DNA of 56,107 nt. It comes from Candidatus Methylobacter favarea. GTDB taxonomy: Bacteria > Pseudomonadota > Gammaproteobacteria > Methylococcales > Methylomonadaceae. Within the stretch, counting starts at the first letter, position 1. Each line of letters opens with the position of its first letter. The stretch covers positions 1-56,107 of the forward strand of contig NZ_CADCXN010000049.1 of assembly GCF_902806695.1 (NCBI RefSeq), written 5' to 3'. A program made the position numbers and the translations under genes. Shown here in pieces: positions 36,050 through 46,683 of this stretch. The notes under the pieces are model-generated. The model had not been told where the DNA came from. It saw only the letters and a program-made list of their open reading frames with translations, and searched no databases.

Positions 36050-37768
36050 ATGAGAGCGCTAACACTGTTAATGAACAGCTTAGTCAAGATGAAGCTGTTT
36101 TTTCTCCTGTCAGTAGCGGGTGCAGGATTTGCTTTTGCACCGCAACAGGCTTGGGCGGCTGAAATCCAGGTTTCGGTAGATCGTAATCCGGTCAGTATTG
36201 ATGAATCCTTCCAGATAATTTTTACTGCTGCCGAATCGCCCGATGATGACCCGGATTTCAGTCCGCTGGAACAGGATTTTGACATACTCAGTCAAAGCCA
36301 AAGCAGCAATTCCTCATGGATTAACGGCAAGTCGAGCAAGACTATTCAATGGACGCTCACCGTCATGGCCAAGCAGGCCGGCGATCTGATCATCCCGGCA
36401 GTGAAATTTGGCGATGACATAACCCGGCCATTACCCCTTCTGGTTAAGAGCGGCAATGCAGCCGGTAAAACCATCAATACTGATGCGGATTTGTTTCTCG
36501 AAGTTGAAGCCACACCTGAAGATCCCTATGTACAATCGCAGGTTCTGTACACTATGCGTTTATACCGCAAGGTCGATATTTCCCAAGCCAGTCTGGATGA
36601 GCCGGAACTCGCCGAGGCGGTAATAGAAAAACTGGGCGAAGACAGCAATTACAATACCCAAATCAACGGCGTGGGTTATTTGGTTACGGAACGAAAATAT
36701 GCAGTTTTTCCACAAAAAAGCGGCCAAATAACCATTAAACCGCTGGTATTGACTGCAGAAGTAGTGACTGGCAACCGCCTTGGTTTTAACGGACTTTTTA
36801 ATTCTCAGGTGACCATGACCAGAAAAATTTCATCTAAAGCCATAACGCTGACTGTAAAACCGGTACCCTCTTTTTTCACAGGGCCGCATTGGCTGCCCGC
36901 TGAGCAGATGGTTTTAAAAGAACAATGGTCGGGCGATATCAAGAAAATGAAAGTCGGTGAACCCTTGACCCGAACCCTGACCTTGCTGGCGAACGGCACA
37001 ACAGTCGGTCAGTTGCCTGAATTAAATAACGCCAAAACCGATGATAAGCTGAAAACCTATCCTGATCAGCCGGTATTGAAAGAGCAGAAAAAACCGGATG
37101 GATTGCTAGCTTTCAGGGAAGAGAAAATAGCGCTGATACCTTCCAGAGCCGGCAGCTACACATTGCCTGCAATAAAAGTGCCCTGGTTTAATACGCAAAG
37201 CAGGAAAATGGAAGTTGCCAGTATTCCTGAAACAGTGATAACTGCGAATTCGGCGGCAGGAAGTCAAACAGCCGTTAAGCCCCCGGCCGTCACAACGGTA
37301 AAACCACAGAAAATTGAATCAACCCAGACTACCCAGCCGCAAAAGAATAATTTCTGGATTTGGGCGTCAGCATTTCTGGCATCGGGCTGGCTGGCAACGC
37401 TGATGTATTTTTTAGCCGGGCACCGTGCAAAAAAGCCGGTTATGGAAAATAATGAAGTTGATAAATCTTTAAAAGACAGCATTAAACAGTTAAAAAAAGC
37501 CTGTACCGATAATAACGCAGCCGCGGCCAAAGATGCATTGATTGAATGGGGGCAGCAAAAATTTAAGGCTGCCAGCCTGGGCGCAATTGCCGCCTTCTGC
37601 GATGCGCGATTAAGAGATGAAATACTGCAATTAAATCAGCTTTTGTATGGCAGGGAAGCGGAGCAATGGCAGGGGAAAAAACTATTTCAGGCGTTTGTCG
37701 AAAATAATGCCCGGGAAAAAATAGCCGCTGTTGAAGAGGATAGTCTGGAACCGCTTTACCGCTTGTAA
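36050..37768 (+). CDS. batD: BatD-like membrane protein
   Basis: 572 residues. A signal peptide (KLFFLLSVAGAGFAFA, cleavage about residue 37) precedes BatD (oxygen-tolerance) beta-sandwich domains: VSVDRNPVSIDESFQIIFTA (about 41-60), repeats with TLTVMAKQAGDLIIPAVKF, and AVFPQKSGQITIKPLVL. A transmembrane helix (about 440-458, IWASAFLASGWLATLMYFL) and a cytoplasmic tail follow. It completes a six-gene operon. The last base of its stop adjoins the end of the convergent nudE gene (37768/37769). Confidence 0.88.
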   Translation: MRALTLLMNSLVKMKLFFLLSVAGAGFAFAPQQAWAAEIQVSVDRNPVSIDESFQIIFTAAESPDDDPDFSPLEQDFDILSQSQSSNSSWINGKSSKTIQWTLTVMAKQAGDLIIPAVKFGDDITRPLPLLVKSGNAAGKTINTDADLFLEVEATPEDPYVQSQVLYTMRLYRKVDISQASLDEPELAEAVIEKLGEDSNYNTQINGVGYLVTERKYAVFPQKSGQITIKPLVLTAEVVTGNRLGFNGLFNSQVTMTRKISSKAITLTVKPVPSFFTGPHWLPAEQMVLKEQWSGDIKKMKVGEPLTRTLTLLANGTTVGQLPELNNAKTDDKLKTYPDQPVLKEQKKPDGLLAFREEKIALIPSRAGSYTLPAIKVPWFNTQSRKMEVASIPETVITANSAAGSQTAVKPPAVTTVKPQKIESTQTTQPQKNNFWIWASAFLASGWLATLMYFLAGHRAKKPVMENNEVDKSLKDSIKQLKKACTDNNAAAAKDALIEWGQQKFKAASLGAIAAFCDARLRDEILQLNQLLYGREAEQWQGKKLFQAFVENNAREKIAAVEEDSLEPLYRL

Positions 37769-38317
37769 TCAGTGCGCCTTGAAATATTCCAGCGCCATAA
37801 ACAACGCGGCAATCGAACGCGCTTCGGTACATTCGCCGGTAGCCAGCAATTCATTGATATCAGCTAACTTCCACGGCACAACTTCCAGTTCTTCAGGTTC
37901 ATCGCCGGGCAGTTTTTCCGCATACAAATCCTGGGCAATGATAATTTCGGTCATATGTTCAAGATACGAAGGCGCGATGGAGAAGGAGCTTAAGTGATGC
38001 AGGCTTCTGGCGCCAAAACCGACTTCCTCCTTAAGTTCCCTGTTTGCCGCTTCAAAAAAAGATTCGCCGGCGTCGGTTTTACCTTTGGGCAAGCCCAGTT
38101 CATAGCGATGTACGCCGGCAGAGTATTCCCTGATTAACAAAACCGTTTCTGAATTCACCATTGGCACAATCAGTACTGCACCACCCGGAGTTCCACGGGC
38201 CAGGCGTTCGTAATTGCGCTGCTGGCCATTGCTGAATTCAATATCAAGTGATTCAATACGAAATAAACGGCTTTTTGCAATTATCGTTTTGTTAAGAATG
38301 GTCGGTTTATTAGCCAC
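37769..38317 (-). CDS. nudE: ADP compounds hydrolase NudE
   Basis: 182 residues. A Nudix box GKTDAGESFFEAANRELKEE with the following VGF is intact (G-x5-E-x7-RE-x2-EE). The N-terminus (IIAKSRLFRIESLDIEFSNG) and EYSAGVHRYELGLPKG match NudE, which hydrolyses ADP-ribose, NADH and Ap3A. It is convergent with batD (directly abutting) and divergent from the HAD nucleotidase gene, the usual nudE-yrfG neighbourhood. Confidence 0.93.
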   Translation of the reverse strand: MANKPTILNKTIIAKSRLFRIESLDIEFSNGQQRNYERLARGTPGGAVLIVPMVNSETVLLIREYSAGVHRYELGLPKGKTDAGESFFEAANRELKEEVGFGARSLHHLSSFSIAPSYLEHMTEIIIAQDLYAEKLPGDEPEELEVVPWKLADINELLATGECTEARSIAALFMALEYFKAH

Positions 38318-38376
38318 GGCGCTTTATAATTATTAAGCTTTATAATTATTAATTAACATAAATATAACGCACTCTG

Positions 38377-39033
38377 ATGATTGATTGGAAGAAAATTGAT
38401 ACCGTTTTGCTGGACATGGACGGCACCTTGCTGGATTTGAATTTCGATAATCATTTCTGGAAAGAATTTGTGCCGCTCAAATTTGCCGAAAAACACGGTA
38501 TTTCGATCGCCCTGGCAAAACAGCACCTGAAGCCGCGTTTTAAAATAATGGAAGGCAAACTGGAATGGTATTGCCTGGATTACTGGAGCGACGTCTTGCA
38601 GCTGAATATTGCCGGGATGAAGGCAGAAGTTGCCGAATTAATTGCGGTATTGCCTCATGTCACTGAATTTCTTGAAAAAATCCGCCAATCTCCTAAAAAG
38701 GTAGTGTTAGTAACTAATGCTCACCGCGACAGTTTGGCGTTAAAAATGGAAAAAACCCGTCTGCAACCTTTTTTCGATGACATTATCAGCTCCCATGATC
38801 TTGGCATACCTAAAGAGCATACGGATTTTTGGCTGTTTTTGCAGCACCGGCAGGCATTTGAAAAATCCACCACGCTACTGATTGATGATAGTCTGGCGGT
38901 ACTGAATTCAGCGCGGCAGTTCGGCATAGAACATTTACTTTCCATCAGCAGGCCTGATACCAAACTGCCTATCAAGGAAATAACCGCTTACCGGGCTATT
39001 GAGGACTTTCGGGAACTGATGGCTGGACTTTAG
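38377..39033 (+). CDS. yrfG: HAD-family GMP/IMP nucleotidase (YrfG-like)
   Basis: 218 residues. HAD motif [21 protein letters not shown] (Asp nucleophile at about 11), motif II region [12 protein letters not shown], and motif [20 protein letters not shown] with [11 protein letters not shown]. The FDNHFW cap is typical for the YrfG group, nucleotide-5'-phosphatases acting on GMP and IMP. It starts 59 bases upstream of nudE on the other strand. Its 3' end overlaps the DEAD-box pseudogene by 38 bases on the opposite strand. Confidence 0.92.
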   Translation: MIDWKKIDTVLLDMDGTLLDLNFDNHFWKEFVPLKFAEKHGISIALAKQHLKPRFKIMEGKLEWYCLDYWSDVLQLNIAGMKAEVAELIAVLPHVTEFLEKIRQSPKKVVLVTNAHRDSLALKMEKTRLQPFFDDIISSHDLGIPKEHTDFWLFLQHRQAFEKSTTLLIDDSLAVLNSARQFGIEHLLSISRPDTKLPIKEITAYRAIEDFRELMAGL

Positions 39034-40278
39034 GTTTCGTATTTTTGTCTCGCTCGGCGCGCTTTCCGTGATAATTATTTTTGCTTCTTTCCGGTCTTTT
39101 TTCAGGTTTTATAACTTCGGCTAAAAGCTCTGCAGTAATTATTATGACCGGAATTTTTTGCCCAATGAAGGCTTCTATATCGGGCATGGAATAAGCATAG
39201 TCTTTGCAGATAAAGCTGATGGCTTCGCCCTTGGCGCCAAAACGGGCGGTACGGCCAATTCTGTGTACATAATCCTCGACATCCTGCGGTAAGTCATAAT
39301 TAATAACATGAGAAACATCAGCAATATGAAGACCCCTGGCGGCAACATCAGTCGCTACCAGCAAGGCGATTCTGTTTTCCTGAAAATCATTGAGCAGCCG
39401 CTGGCGTTTTCCCCAGGCACATCACCGCTGAGGGCCGCGGTTTTATAGCCGTGGGCGTTGAGAGTGTCGCCCAAGTGCTCCGCGCATCGTTTGGTATTGA
39501 CAAAAATAATGCTGCGCGACGGTTTGAGTTGATTTAAAAGGCCTATCAGCAATGCTATTTTTTGCTCGTTGGCAGGACAAAATGCGCTCTGCTGTATGAA
39601 TGTTAATGTAACTTCTTCAGTTTCAATATGAATCAGAACCGGATTATTCATATGTTCATAGGCCAGCTCGACCTCTTTATAGGATAAGGTAGCCGAAAAC
39701 AGCATGTTCAAGCGCTTTTCCGGAGCGGGCATGAGCCCTAATAAGTAACGTATGTCCTTTATAAAGCCCAAATCGAACATCTGGTCGGCTTCATCCATTA
39801 CAGTGACCTGCACATTATCTACAGTAAAAGCATTTTGCCGGTAAAAGTCAATTATCCGCCCCGGCGTGCCAATAATAATATCGATATTCGACTTTATAGT
39901 ATCCAGTTGTTTTTAATAATCGGTGCCCCCATAGATAAGCGCAAACTTAAGGCTAAGATGCTTGCCTAGCAGTAAGGCGTCTTTATGGATCTGAATGGCT
40001 AATTCCCGGGTCGGGGCGAGAATAATGGCGCGGGGATTTTTGATGGGTTCACTTTAATCATTGATTAAATGCTGAAAAGCGGCCAGTAAAAAGCTGGCCG
40101 TTTTGCCTGTTCAGGTTTGAGCCTGGCCGGCCACATCTTTACCCCGTAACAATAAAGGCAAGGCTTTATGTTGAATCGGGGTGCAATGATGAAAGCCTGC
40201 ATCAGTCAGGCCTTGCAGGATAAGGTCAGATAATTCAAGGTTACTGAAGCGGGTTTCAGTTAAATGGGTATTATTCAT
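38996..40278 (-). pseudogene. RhlE/RhlB-type DEAD-box RNA helicase pseudogene
   Basis: Read from ATG 40278, the protein matches DEAD-box helicases (LGLMPAPEKRLNMLFSATLS, then [20 protein letters not shown]), but is broken. In-frame stops occur at 40111-40113 (TGA, inside the Walker A region AQT*TGKT), 40054-40056 (TAA) and 39913-39915 (TAA). A frameshift lies near 39405-39415, after SGDVP, where a one-base change restores [18 protein letters not shown]. Motif II (VMDEADQMFD) is present. At least four lesions mean loss of function. The remaining C-terminus overlaps the nucleotidase gene end. Confidence 0.92.
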
Positions 40279-40377
40279 GGCTTATAGCATACCGTAAAAA
40301 CCTCTTCAGCTGAAATTGATTGACAAACCAAGTCCATCCCTCCTATAGTTTTATTTTTTAATTACGGGAGAAATAGT

Positions 40378-40704
40378 GTGAGCGACTCAGTCATTCATGT
40401 AAGTGATAGTGAATTTAACGAAACTGTTATTAAAGCTAACGGTCCTGTATTGGTTGACTATTGGGCTGAATGGTGCGGCCCTTGCAAAATGATTGCTCCG
40501 GTTCTGGATGATATTGCCAGGGAATATCAGGATAAGCTGACTGTCGTCAAGCTGAACATAGACGAAAATCCGGACACTCCGCAACATTATGGCGTACGCG
40601 GCATTCCAACACTCATGCTGTTTAAGGACGGCGAAGTGGAAGCAACCAAAGTGGGCGCGTTAACAAAATCACAACTTGCCGCATTCATTGACAGCAACAT
40701 ATAA
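40378..40704 (+). CDS. trxA: thioredoxin
   Basis: 108 residues from GTG 40378 with GGGAG 8 bases upstream. The active site [20 protein letters not shown] holds the redox pair (Cys about 33 and 36), and the cis-proline loop is [13 protein letters not shown]. It reduces disulphides of cytoplasmic enzymes. The gene precedes rho as in E. coli. A GC hairpin 16 bases after the stop may terminate it. Confidence 0.98.
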   Translation: MSDSVIHVSDSEFNETVIKANGPVLVDYWAEWCGPCKMIAPVLDDIAREYQDKLTVVKLNIDENPDTPQHYGVRGIPTLMLFKDGEVEATKVGALTKSQLAAFIDSNI

Positions 40705-40719
40705 GACCCGTCCCTGCTC

Positions 40720-40746
40720 GACCCGTCAAAAAAGAATGGACGGGTC
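40720..40746 (+). terminator. hairpin between trxA and rho
   Basis: GACCCGTC and GACGGGTC pair perfectly (8 bp) with an 11-base A-rich loop, followed by TGCGTATTTAAG. There is no clear T-run, so termination may be partial. The remaining leader of rho (about 150 bases) is the region where E. coli rho is attenuated by Rho itself; that comparison is inference. Confidence 0.55.
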
Positions 40747-40894
40747 TGCGTATTTAAGCTATACTTATCCGGTGCGATAATCATGCGCATCAGATTCAAT
40801 ATCATCCGATAAACTACACCCCTGAATTTTTTAAATCCTATCCTGAATAGTTGCGGTTTTATGCCGTGCATTCTTTCCTTGAGTTGCCTTCCAT

Positions 40895-42151
40895 ATGAAT
40901 CTTACCGAGTTAAAACTAAAACAAATAAGTGAAGTTATTGATATAGCAGAGTCCCTGGGACTTGAAAACGTTGCCAGATCGCGTAAACAGGATTTGATTT
41001 TTGCCATCCTGAAAAAACAGGCTAAAGCGGGTGATGATATTTCGGGTGATGGCGTTCTGGAAATATTACAGGATGGTTTTGGTTTTTTACGTACGCCGGG
41101 CTGCTCTTATCTGGCAGGGCCTGATGATATTTATGTTTCACCCAGTCAAATCAGGCGATTTTCTTTAAAGACAGGCGATACGATTAGCGGCAAGATTAGG
41201 CCCCCCAAGGATAACGAACGTTATTTTGCAATGCTCAAGGTTGATCAGATCAATTTTGAATCCCCCGAAAACACCAAAAACAAAATCACCTTTTCAAACC
41301 TCACTCCTTTATTTGCCAAACAACGGTTTGTTCTTGAACAGGGCAATGGCACCAGCGAAGACTTAACCGGACGCATGATGGATTTAATCGCCCCGATCGG
41401 AAAAGGCCAGCGCGGTTTGATTGTATCCCCGCCAAAAGCCGGTAAGACCATGATCCTGCAAAGTCTGGCGCAGGCGATTGCAGAAAAGAATCCGGAGTGT
41501 TATCTCATTGTTTTGCTAATAGATGAACGGCCTGAGGAAGTAACGGAAATGGAGCGCTGCGCTCGGGGCGAAGTCATTTCCAGTACTTTTGACGAGCCGG
41601 CAACGCGGCATGTACAGGTGGCGGAGATGGTTATCGAAAAAGCCCGCCGTCTGGTGGAGCATAAACACGATGTGGTTATCTTGTTAGACTCGATTACCCG
41701 GCTGGCCAGAGCTTATAACACAGTCGTTCCTTCTTCAGGCAAGATATTGACCGGCGGTGTTGATGCCAATGCTCTGGAAAAACCCAAACGTTTTTTCGGC
41801 GCGGCGCGGAATATAGAAGAGGGCGGCAGTTTGACGATTATAGCCACTGCCCTGGTCGATACCGGTTCAAGAATGGACGAAGTCATCTATGAAGAATTCA
41901 AGGGCACCGGCAATATGGAACTGCATCTGGATCGTAAAATCGCCGAAAAAAGAATTTATCCGGCCATCAACATTAATCGTTCCGGCACGCGCAGGGAAGA
42001 GTATCTTGTTGATCCCGATACCTTGCAAAAAACCTGGATCTTGCGCAAAATCCTCCAGCCCATGGATGAAACAGCTGCCTCGGAATTTTTGATAGGCAAG
42101 CTTAAAGACTTTAAAACCAACGCTGAATTTTTTGATTCCATGAAGCGTTAA
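40895..42151 (+). CDS. rho: transcription termination factor Rho
   Basis: 418 residues, typical length. The N-terminus [16 protein letters not shown], primary RNA-binding (cold-shock-like) region [13 protein letters not shown] and [18 protein letters not shown], Walker [20 protein letters not shown] (about 171-189), Walker [16 protein letters not shown] and the R/Q-loop [20 protein letters not shown] (partly quoted). It acts as a hexameric RNA-dependent ATPase. The ATG follows a weak ribosome site; the upstream region has the hairpin described at 40720. Confidence 0.99.
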   Translation: MNLTELKLKQISEVIDIAESLGLENVARSRKQDLIFAILKKQAKAGDDISGDGVLEILQDGFGFLRTPGCSYLAGPDDIYVSPSQIRRFSLKTGDTISGKIRPPKDNERYFAMLKVDQINFESPENTKNKITFSNLTPLFAKQRFVLEQGNGTSEDLTGRMMDLIAPIGKGQRGLIVSPPKAGKTMILQSLAQAIAEKNPECYLIVLLIDERPEEVTEMERCARGEVISSTFDEPATRHVQVAEMVIEKARRLVEHKHDVVILLDSITRLARAYNTVVPSSGKILTGGVDANALEKPKRFFGAARNIEEGGSLTIIATALVDTGSRMDEVIYEEFKGTGNMELHLDRKIAEKRIYPAININRSGTRREEYLVDPDTLQKTWILRKILQPMDETAASEFLIGKLKDFKTNAEFFDSMKR

Positions 42152-42320
42152 TTGTACGAAAAGTGCACAGCGCGGGCTGCAATTCGTAACTGCGGCTATT
42201 CCTTTAAAAGTCTGCCAGCTTGCATGTGAGCTGCCAGGATCTGCCCTGCATTCCACGGCAGGCGCTGGGTAATTGCATGAATCTCATTGTTGATATTTCC
42301 TTGATTTCTTACTAACGGCT

Positions 42321-43148
42321 ATGACTGATCCTACTTTATTGTTTCATGCGCTTATTCTTGGCATCGTGGAAGGTTTAACCGAGTTTCTTCCTGTGTCGTC
42401 CACCGGTCATTTGATCCTGGTCGGGCAATTACTTGACTTTAACGATGATAAAGGCAAGGTATTTGAAATTGCCATTCAGTTCGCGGCAATTCTGGCGGTG
42501 GTATGGGAATATCGCGTCCGTCTGGCTCATACGCTGGTAAGTATGACTTCAGAGCCGGTATCGCAGCGGCTGGCGATCAATCTGATTGTCGCCTTCCTGC
42601 CGGCCGCCGTCCTGGGTTTTATTTTTTTAAAGCAGATCAAAGCGCATCTGTTTAATCCTGTGGTCGTCGCCTCAGCTTTTATAATCGGCGGGGTATTGAT
42701 TTTATGGGCGGAGCGCCGCCAGCATACTGTTCTTGCCGAATCGGTCGATGACATGACCTGGCGCGATGCTTTAAAGGTCGGGTTTGCGCAGGCAGTATCG
42801 ATGATTCCCGGCACTTCCCGCTCAGGCGCAACCATCATCGGAGGGCTGCTTTTTGGCTTATCGCGCCGCGCGGCCACGGAATTTTCTTTTTTTCTTGCCA
42901 TTCCCACCATGTTCGCTGCAACCTTGTATGATGTATATAAACACCGGGATCTGTTCAGCGTCAATGACATCGGCTTATTTGCCATTGGCGGGATAGTTTC
43001 ATTCATTAGCGCATTTTTGGCCGTGCGCGGCTTGATATACTTTATAAGCAGGCACGATTTTACCGTGTTCGCATGGTACCGAATCGCTTTTGGCGTGCTG
43101 GTGCTGATTTCAGCCCAAATGGGTTGGATGGATTGGGGAAGTCATTAA
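42321..43148 (+). CDS. uppP: undecaprenyl-diphosphatase
   Basis: 275 residues with about 8 membrane helices. The two conserved catalytic motifs are [20 protein letters not shown] (about 14-33) and [20 protein letters not shown] (about 160-180), both intact. The BacA/UppP protein dephosphorylates undecaprenyl-PP for reuse in cell wall synthesis. It starts about 170 bases after rho and converges with yggX, whose stop adjoins its end. Confidence 0.97.
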   Translation: MTDPTLLFHALILGIVEGLTEFLPVSSTGHLILVGQLLDFNDDKGKVFEIAIQFAAILAVVWEYRVRLAHTLVSMTSEPVSQRLAINLIVAFLPAAVLGFIFLKQIKAHLFNPVVVASAFIIGGVLILWAERRQHTVLAESVDDMTWRDALKVGFAQAVSMIPGTSRSGATIIGGLLFGLSRRAATEFSFFLAIPTMFAATLYDVYKHRDLFSVNDIGLFAIGGIVSFISAFLAVRGLIYFISRHDFTVFAWYRIAFGVLVLISAQMGWMDWGSH

Positions 43149-43421
43149 TTACATTTTCGGGGGCACATAACCCGCCGGCATTTCATTATTGCCTTCAAAG
43201 AGAAACCTGTTTCTTTCTTCCGCTAAAAACGCCCGGGCTTTCGGGTCAAAACTGGCTAATCTGTTTTCATTAATAAGCATTGTTTGCCTGGTCAGCCATT
43301 GCTGCCAGGCTTGTTTGGATATTTTCTCATATATTTCCTGACCTTTGGGGCCTGGAAAGGGCGGTTCAGCCAAGCCTTCGGCTTCTATGCCCAATTTTAC
43401 GCATTTAACCAGTCTAGTCAT
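43149..43421 (-). CDS. yggX: oxidative damage protection protein YggX
   Basis: 90 residues. Conserved features are MTRLVKCVKLG (the single Cys at about 7), FPGPKGQEIYEKISKQAWQQ and WLTRQTMLINENRL, then the C-terminal PAGYVPPK. YggX protects iron-sulphur clusters or traffics Fe(II). It overlaps the end of mutY by 8 bases, which is the classic mutY-yggX operon of enterobacteria, so the two are co-translated. Confidence 0.97.
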   Translation of the reverse strand: MTRLVKCVKLGIEAEGLAEPPFPGPKGQEIYEKISKQAWQQWLTRQTMLINENRLASFDPKARAFLAEERNRFLFEGNNEMPAGYVPPKM

Positions 43422-44466
43422 GTTTTTCTCCAGTGTCGTGTTTTAGCAGTAATTTAATCGGCGCCGCCAAGCCCAGATCACTTATCTGTTCAGCTTTATA
43501 CCAGACAGTTTGATTCGCTTCCATTACAATGTTCACAGCGCTATCGGTTTGAACAAGAACGGGCGTATAGTCCAGATGGTAATGCGAAAAAGTATGGCGA
43601 CGGCTTGGCAGCGACTGCAGGGCGGCAATAGGCATATTTTTTGCCAGACACCAAGTCCGTGCCGATTCAAGGCTGTCAAATTCCGGCAGACTCCATAGAC
43701 CGCCCCAAATTCCCGTCGGGGGTCTTTTTTCCAGTAATATCTCCCCGGCATTATTGCGCAGTATTAAAAAAGTAAGCTGCCTGACCGGTAATGCCCTGGC
43801 CGGCTTCGGGGTTGGATATGCCGATATGTTGTTGGTAATTTTTGCTACACAGTGGCTTTGCAACGGGCAAGATATACAGACCGGCTTACTGCGGGTACAA
43901 ACTGTTGCGCCCAGATCCATCACAGCCTGTGTGTAATCAGCGACCTGATGAACGGGGGTAAGGCTGGCGCTGATTGCCCATAATCGTTTATTAACCTTGC
44001 TGTTTCCAGGCCAGCCGGCGATACCCTTAAATCGCGTCAATAGCCGTTTTACATTGCCATCAAGAATAGGATGACTGTTTTTAAAGGCAATACTTAATAT
44101 CGCCCCTGCTGTCGAGACTCCTATGCCGGGTAATTGGATAAGCTCGTGTAGCGTCTCAGGAAAGCGCCCCTGTTCGGCAACAAGCTGTGCAGCTTTATGG
44201 AGATTTCTGGCTCTGGCGTAATAGCCCAGGCCGGACCAAAGGTGTAAAACCTCATCGATTGGCGCCTGGGCAAGTTTTTCCAGAGTCGGAAACTTATCAA
44301 TAAAGCTATTGAAATAAGGAATGACGGTAGCTACCTGAGTTTGCTGCAGCATTGTCTCCGAGAGCCATACCCTGTAAGGTGTAATATCTTTTTGCCAGGG
44401 CAGATCTTTTCGACCATAGCGGTCAAACCAGGCCAGGATGTTTTGCTGGAATGCTGTTGGAGTCAT
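43414..44466 (-). CDS. mutY: A/G-specific adenine DNA glycosylase
   Basis: 350 residues from ATG 44466 (MTPTAFQQNILAWFDRYGRK), which matches the E. coli length; an upstream GTG-like start would add 30 residues. The helix-hairpin-helix IQLPGIGVSTAGAILSIAFK, catalytic Asp in DYTQAVMDLGATVC and the 4Fe-4S loop CTRSKPVCISCPLQSHC (C-x6-C-x2-C-x5-C) are intact; the catalytic Glu is in ETMLQQTQVATVIPYFNSF (partly quoted). A C-terminal MutT-like domain recognises 8-oxoG. It ends at TAG. Confidence 0.96.
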   Translation of the reverse strand: MTPTAFQQNILAWFDRYGRKDLPWQKDITPYRVWLSETMLQQTQVATVIPYFNSFIDKFPTLEKLAQAPIDEVLHLWSGLGYYARARNLHKAAQLVAEQGRFPETLHELIQLPGIGVSTAGAILSIAFKNSHPILDGNVKRLLTRFKGIAGWPGNSKVNKRLWAISASLTPVHQVADYTQAVMDLGATVCTRSKPVCISCPLQSHCVAKITNNISAYPTPKPARALPVRQLTFLILRNNAGEILLEKRPPTGIWGGLWSLPEFDSLESARTWCLAKNMPIAALQSLPSRRHTFSHYHLDYTPVLVQTDSAVNIVMEANQTVWYKAEQISDLGLAAPIKLLLKHDTGEKHD

Positions 44467-44580
44467 TGATGAGGCGCGGAAAAAACTGTAAGGGCGACTA
44501 TTGCCCTCATTTTTACAAAACATACAGACGACGACTGAAGCCGCTCTAAAGTTCAAGCGATGTTGAACCTGCTATTTTCC

Positions 44581-46683
44581 TTAGAAAAAGCTTTTTAAAA
44601 TATCACTGGCGCCCGGGCCAAGTTTCTTATCCAGTTTATCCAGTAATTTATTGACTTTAGCCTTGTTTTTATCGGTTAACAGAGAGCCTGCATCAAGCAT
44701 ATAAACCGGTTTACTGAATGAGCCGCTAATCTTGATGGCTATGGGCGTATCATGAAACTGCTCCGGCTCGGTAGCAGTAGCCTTGGTTTTTATTAGCTTG
44801 GCAATAATTTTATAGTCCAGTTGCTCTGATTTTAAATTTACATTGCCCTGGCCATTAACCCGCGCTTTCGAGGAAAAGGCGACAAGATCATTGTTTTGGA
44901 TCACGCCATTGCTGACTGTGGCTGTGCCTGCCATCTGTGAGAACACGGTCTGATCATTTTTATTATCAGTGGGCAAGGGCGTACCTTTTATCAAGGCTTT
45001 GCTGTTATCAATTATTTTTTGCAGGTTAAAGCCTTTGATAACGCCATCCTTAAACAGAAAGTTTAGCTGGCCGTTGAGTGAAGACTTGAGTTCATCCGAA
45101 GTGTTGCCGCGGCCTTGAAGCTGCGCGGATGCGTTAGCTATTCCGCTCATGCGCGCCTTGCCGTGAACATCTTTTAACAAAGGCTCAATTTGAACTTGCG
45201 TTATTTTTTCGTTAAGAGACAGCGTGGGGACATTGCTGCGGGCATCCATATTGACACTGCCGGAATAGGCGCCCTGATAAAACTGATCAACAGTTTGTTG
45301 AGTTGTAATAATTCCGTTTTTTGCATTTAGTTTTAGATGAATATCCTGCATAGTCAGGCTGTTAATTTTGAGTTTGCCAAGAGATAACTCGCCGTTGGCA
45401 TTCAGTTTTCTTAAAGTCTCAACCAGAAATAACGAAGCGCTTGCCGCTATGGCTGCTGCGGGACTTGCCAGCGGTTTTGATGATTTGTCAACCGCTTTTT
45501 CGGGAGGCAAATAACGATCGGCATCAAGAGCATCGGCATTTAAATTAAAGGCGATAGCCGGTGGTGAAAAATCTTTAATACTGGTTGAGCCTTTAATACG
45601 CGTGTCATCCAGGGTCATTACCAGATTTTGCAGATCGATTGAATCCGCCGTCGCCAGCAGGTTAAAGCTGATTGCCAGACTGCTCAGGGAATTGGCATTG
45701 CGCATGGCCGGAGGCGCAATTGCCAGTTGTTTCATGACCTTAACCGGACTGAACGGAGCAATGGCGACGGGCCCCTGGAAAGAGGGCTGGTCTTTAATAT
45801 GACTACCGTTAATTTCGTCTGCAGAGATAGTGACTTCACCCGATTTGATTTGTAATCCGGTAGCCTTAGCCACCTGTCTAGACAGGTCCACAGCAATAGC
45901 AGGGGCAGTTAAAAACGCCGTTAACAATTTACCGGGGATGCTTTCACCGGAAGCGGTATAGTGCAATTCCAGCTGGTTAAACCTGAAATTATCCAATTTT
46001 CTATTGATGGTTACCGCGCTGGTCAGCTTGATTGACTCTGTCCGCCTGGATCGCGGATGGAAAATCACAAAGGAAATATCAACCTCGGCAGGCTCATTAA
46101 AAATAAATTGATTGGCTTCAAGGTTAACGTCTTTTATTTCCAGCTGTTTGCCCGTTTTCTGGTTATCCCAGTTAATGTGAGCGTTTTCAATGGATATACC
46201 GCCGATAGCAAAAGCTGTTTCGGTTTCAGTTTCCTTGCTGAGGTCAGGAACAGCTGGCGCAGGTTTAATAACCGACGATGCGGTTAAATCATCCCAATTA
46301 TTGGCGCCCTGTTTATTCCTTGCAAGGTTGAGAGCGAGACCTTTCAGAACTATTTGACTAACCTCAATTTTTTTTGCCAACAGCAGCGGCAGCAATTTAA
46401 TATGAATATCGCTTTGCTCTATTGTTGCAAAGGCTTTATCCTGGAAACCGGGCGCATTGCTGAGTGCAGCTTTTCCTGTAGAAAGGCCTAAGCCCGGAAA
46501 AAGCGCCAGCTTCAAATCACCTTCCAGGATTATTTCCCGGCCGGTCTTATCTTTAACCGCGGCGGCAATTTCAGGTTTGAAATTATTCGGATTAATAAAA
46601 AATGTTAAACCCAAAACACCGATAATAATCAGAAAAACCAGTGCTGCCCCAATAGATGCCATGATTTTATACGGTTTTCCCAC
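44581..46683 (-). CDS. AsmA-family inner-membrane protein
   Basis: 700 residues. A membrane anchor (ASIGAALVFLIIIGVLGLTF, about 9-29) is followed by the AsmA N-terminal pattern INPNNFKPEIAAAVKDKTGR and EIILEGDLKLALFPGLGLST (partly quoted), then long beta-rich repeats (about 40-560) and the conserved C-terminal block with NGQLNFLFKDGVIKGFNLQK. AsmA-like proteins act in the periplasm as bridge-like lipid transfer factors for outer-membrane assembly. It lies 114 bases from mutY on the same strand but has its own reading unit. Confidence 0.9.
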   Translation of the reverse strand: MGKPYKIMASIGAALVFLIIIGVLGLTFFINPNNFKPEIAAAVKDKTGREIILEGDLKLALFPGLGLSTGKAALSNAPGFQDKAFATIEQSDIHIKLLPLLLAKKIEVSQIVLKGLALNLARNKQGANNWDDLTASSVIKPAPAVPDLSKETETETAFAIGGISIENAHINWDNQKTGKQLEIKDVNLEANQFIFNEPAEVDISFVIFHPRSRRTESIKLTSAVTINRKLDNFRFNQLELHYTASGESIPGKLLTAFLTAPAIAVDLSRQVAKATGLQIKSGEVTISADEINGSHIKDQPSFQGPVAIAPFSPVKVMKQLAIAPPAMRNANSLSSLAISFNLLATADSIDLQNLVMTLDDTRIKGSTSIKDFSPPAIAFNLNADALDADRYLPPEKAVDKSSKPLASPAAAIAASASLFLVETLRKLNANGELSLGKLKINSLTMQDIHLKLNAKNGIITTQQTVDQFYQGAYSGSVNMDARSNVPTLSLNEKITQVQIEPLLKDVHGKARMSGIANASAQLQGRGNTSDELKSSLNGQLNFLFKDGVIKGFNLQKIIDNSKALIKGTPLPTDNKNDQTVFSQMAGTATVSNGVIQNNDLVAFSSKARVNGQGNVNLKSEQLDYKIIAKLIKTKATATEPEQFHDTPIAIKISGSFSKPVYMLDAGSLLTDKNKAKVNKLLDKLDKKLGPGASDILKSFF

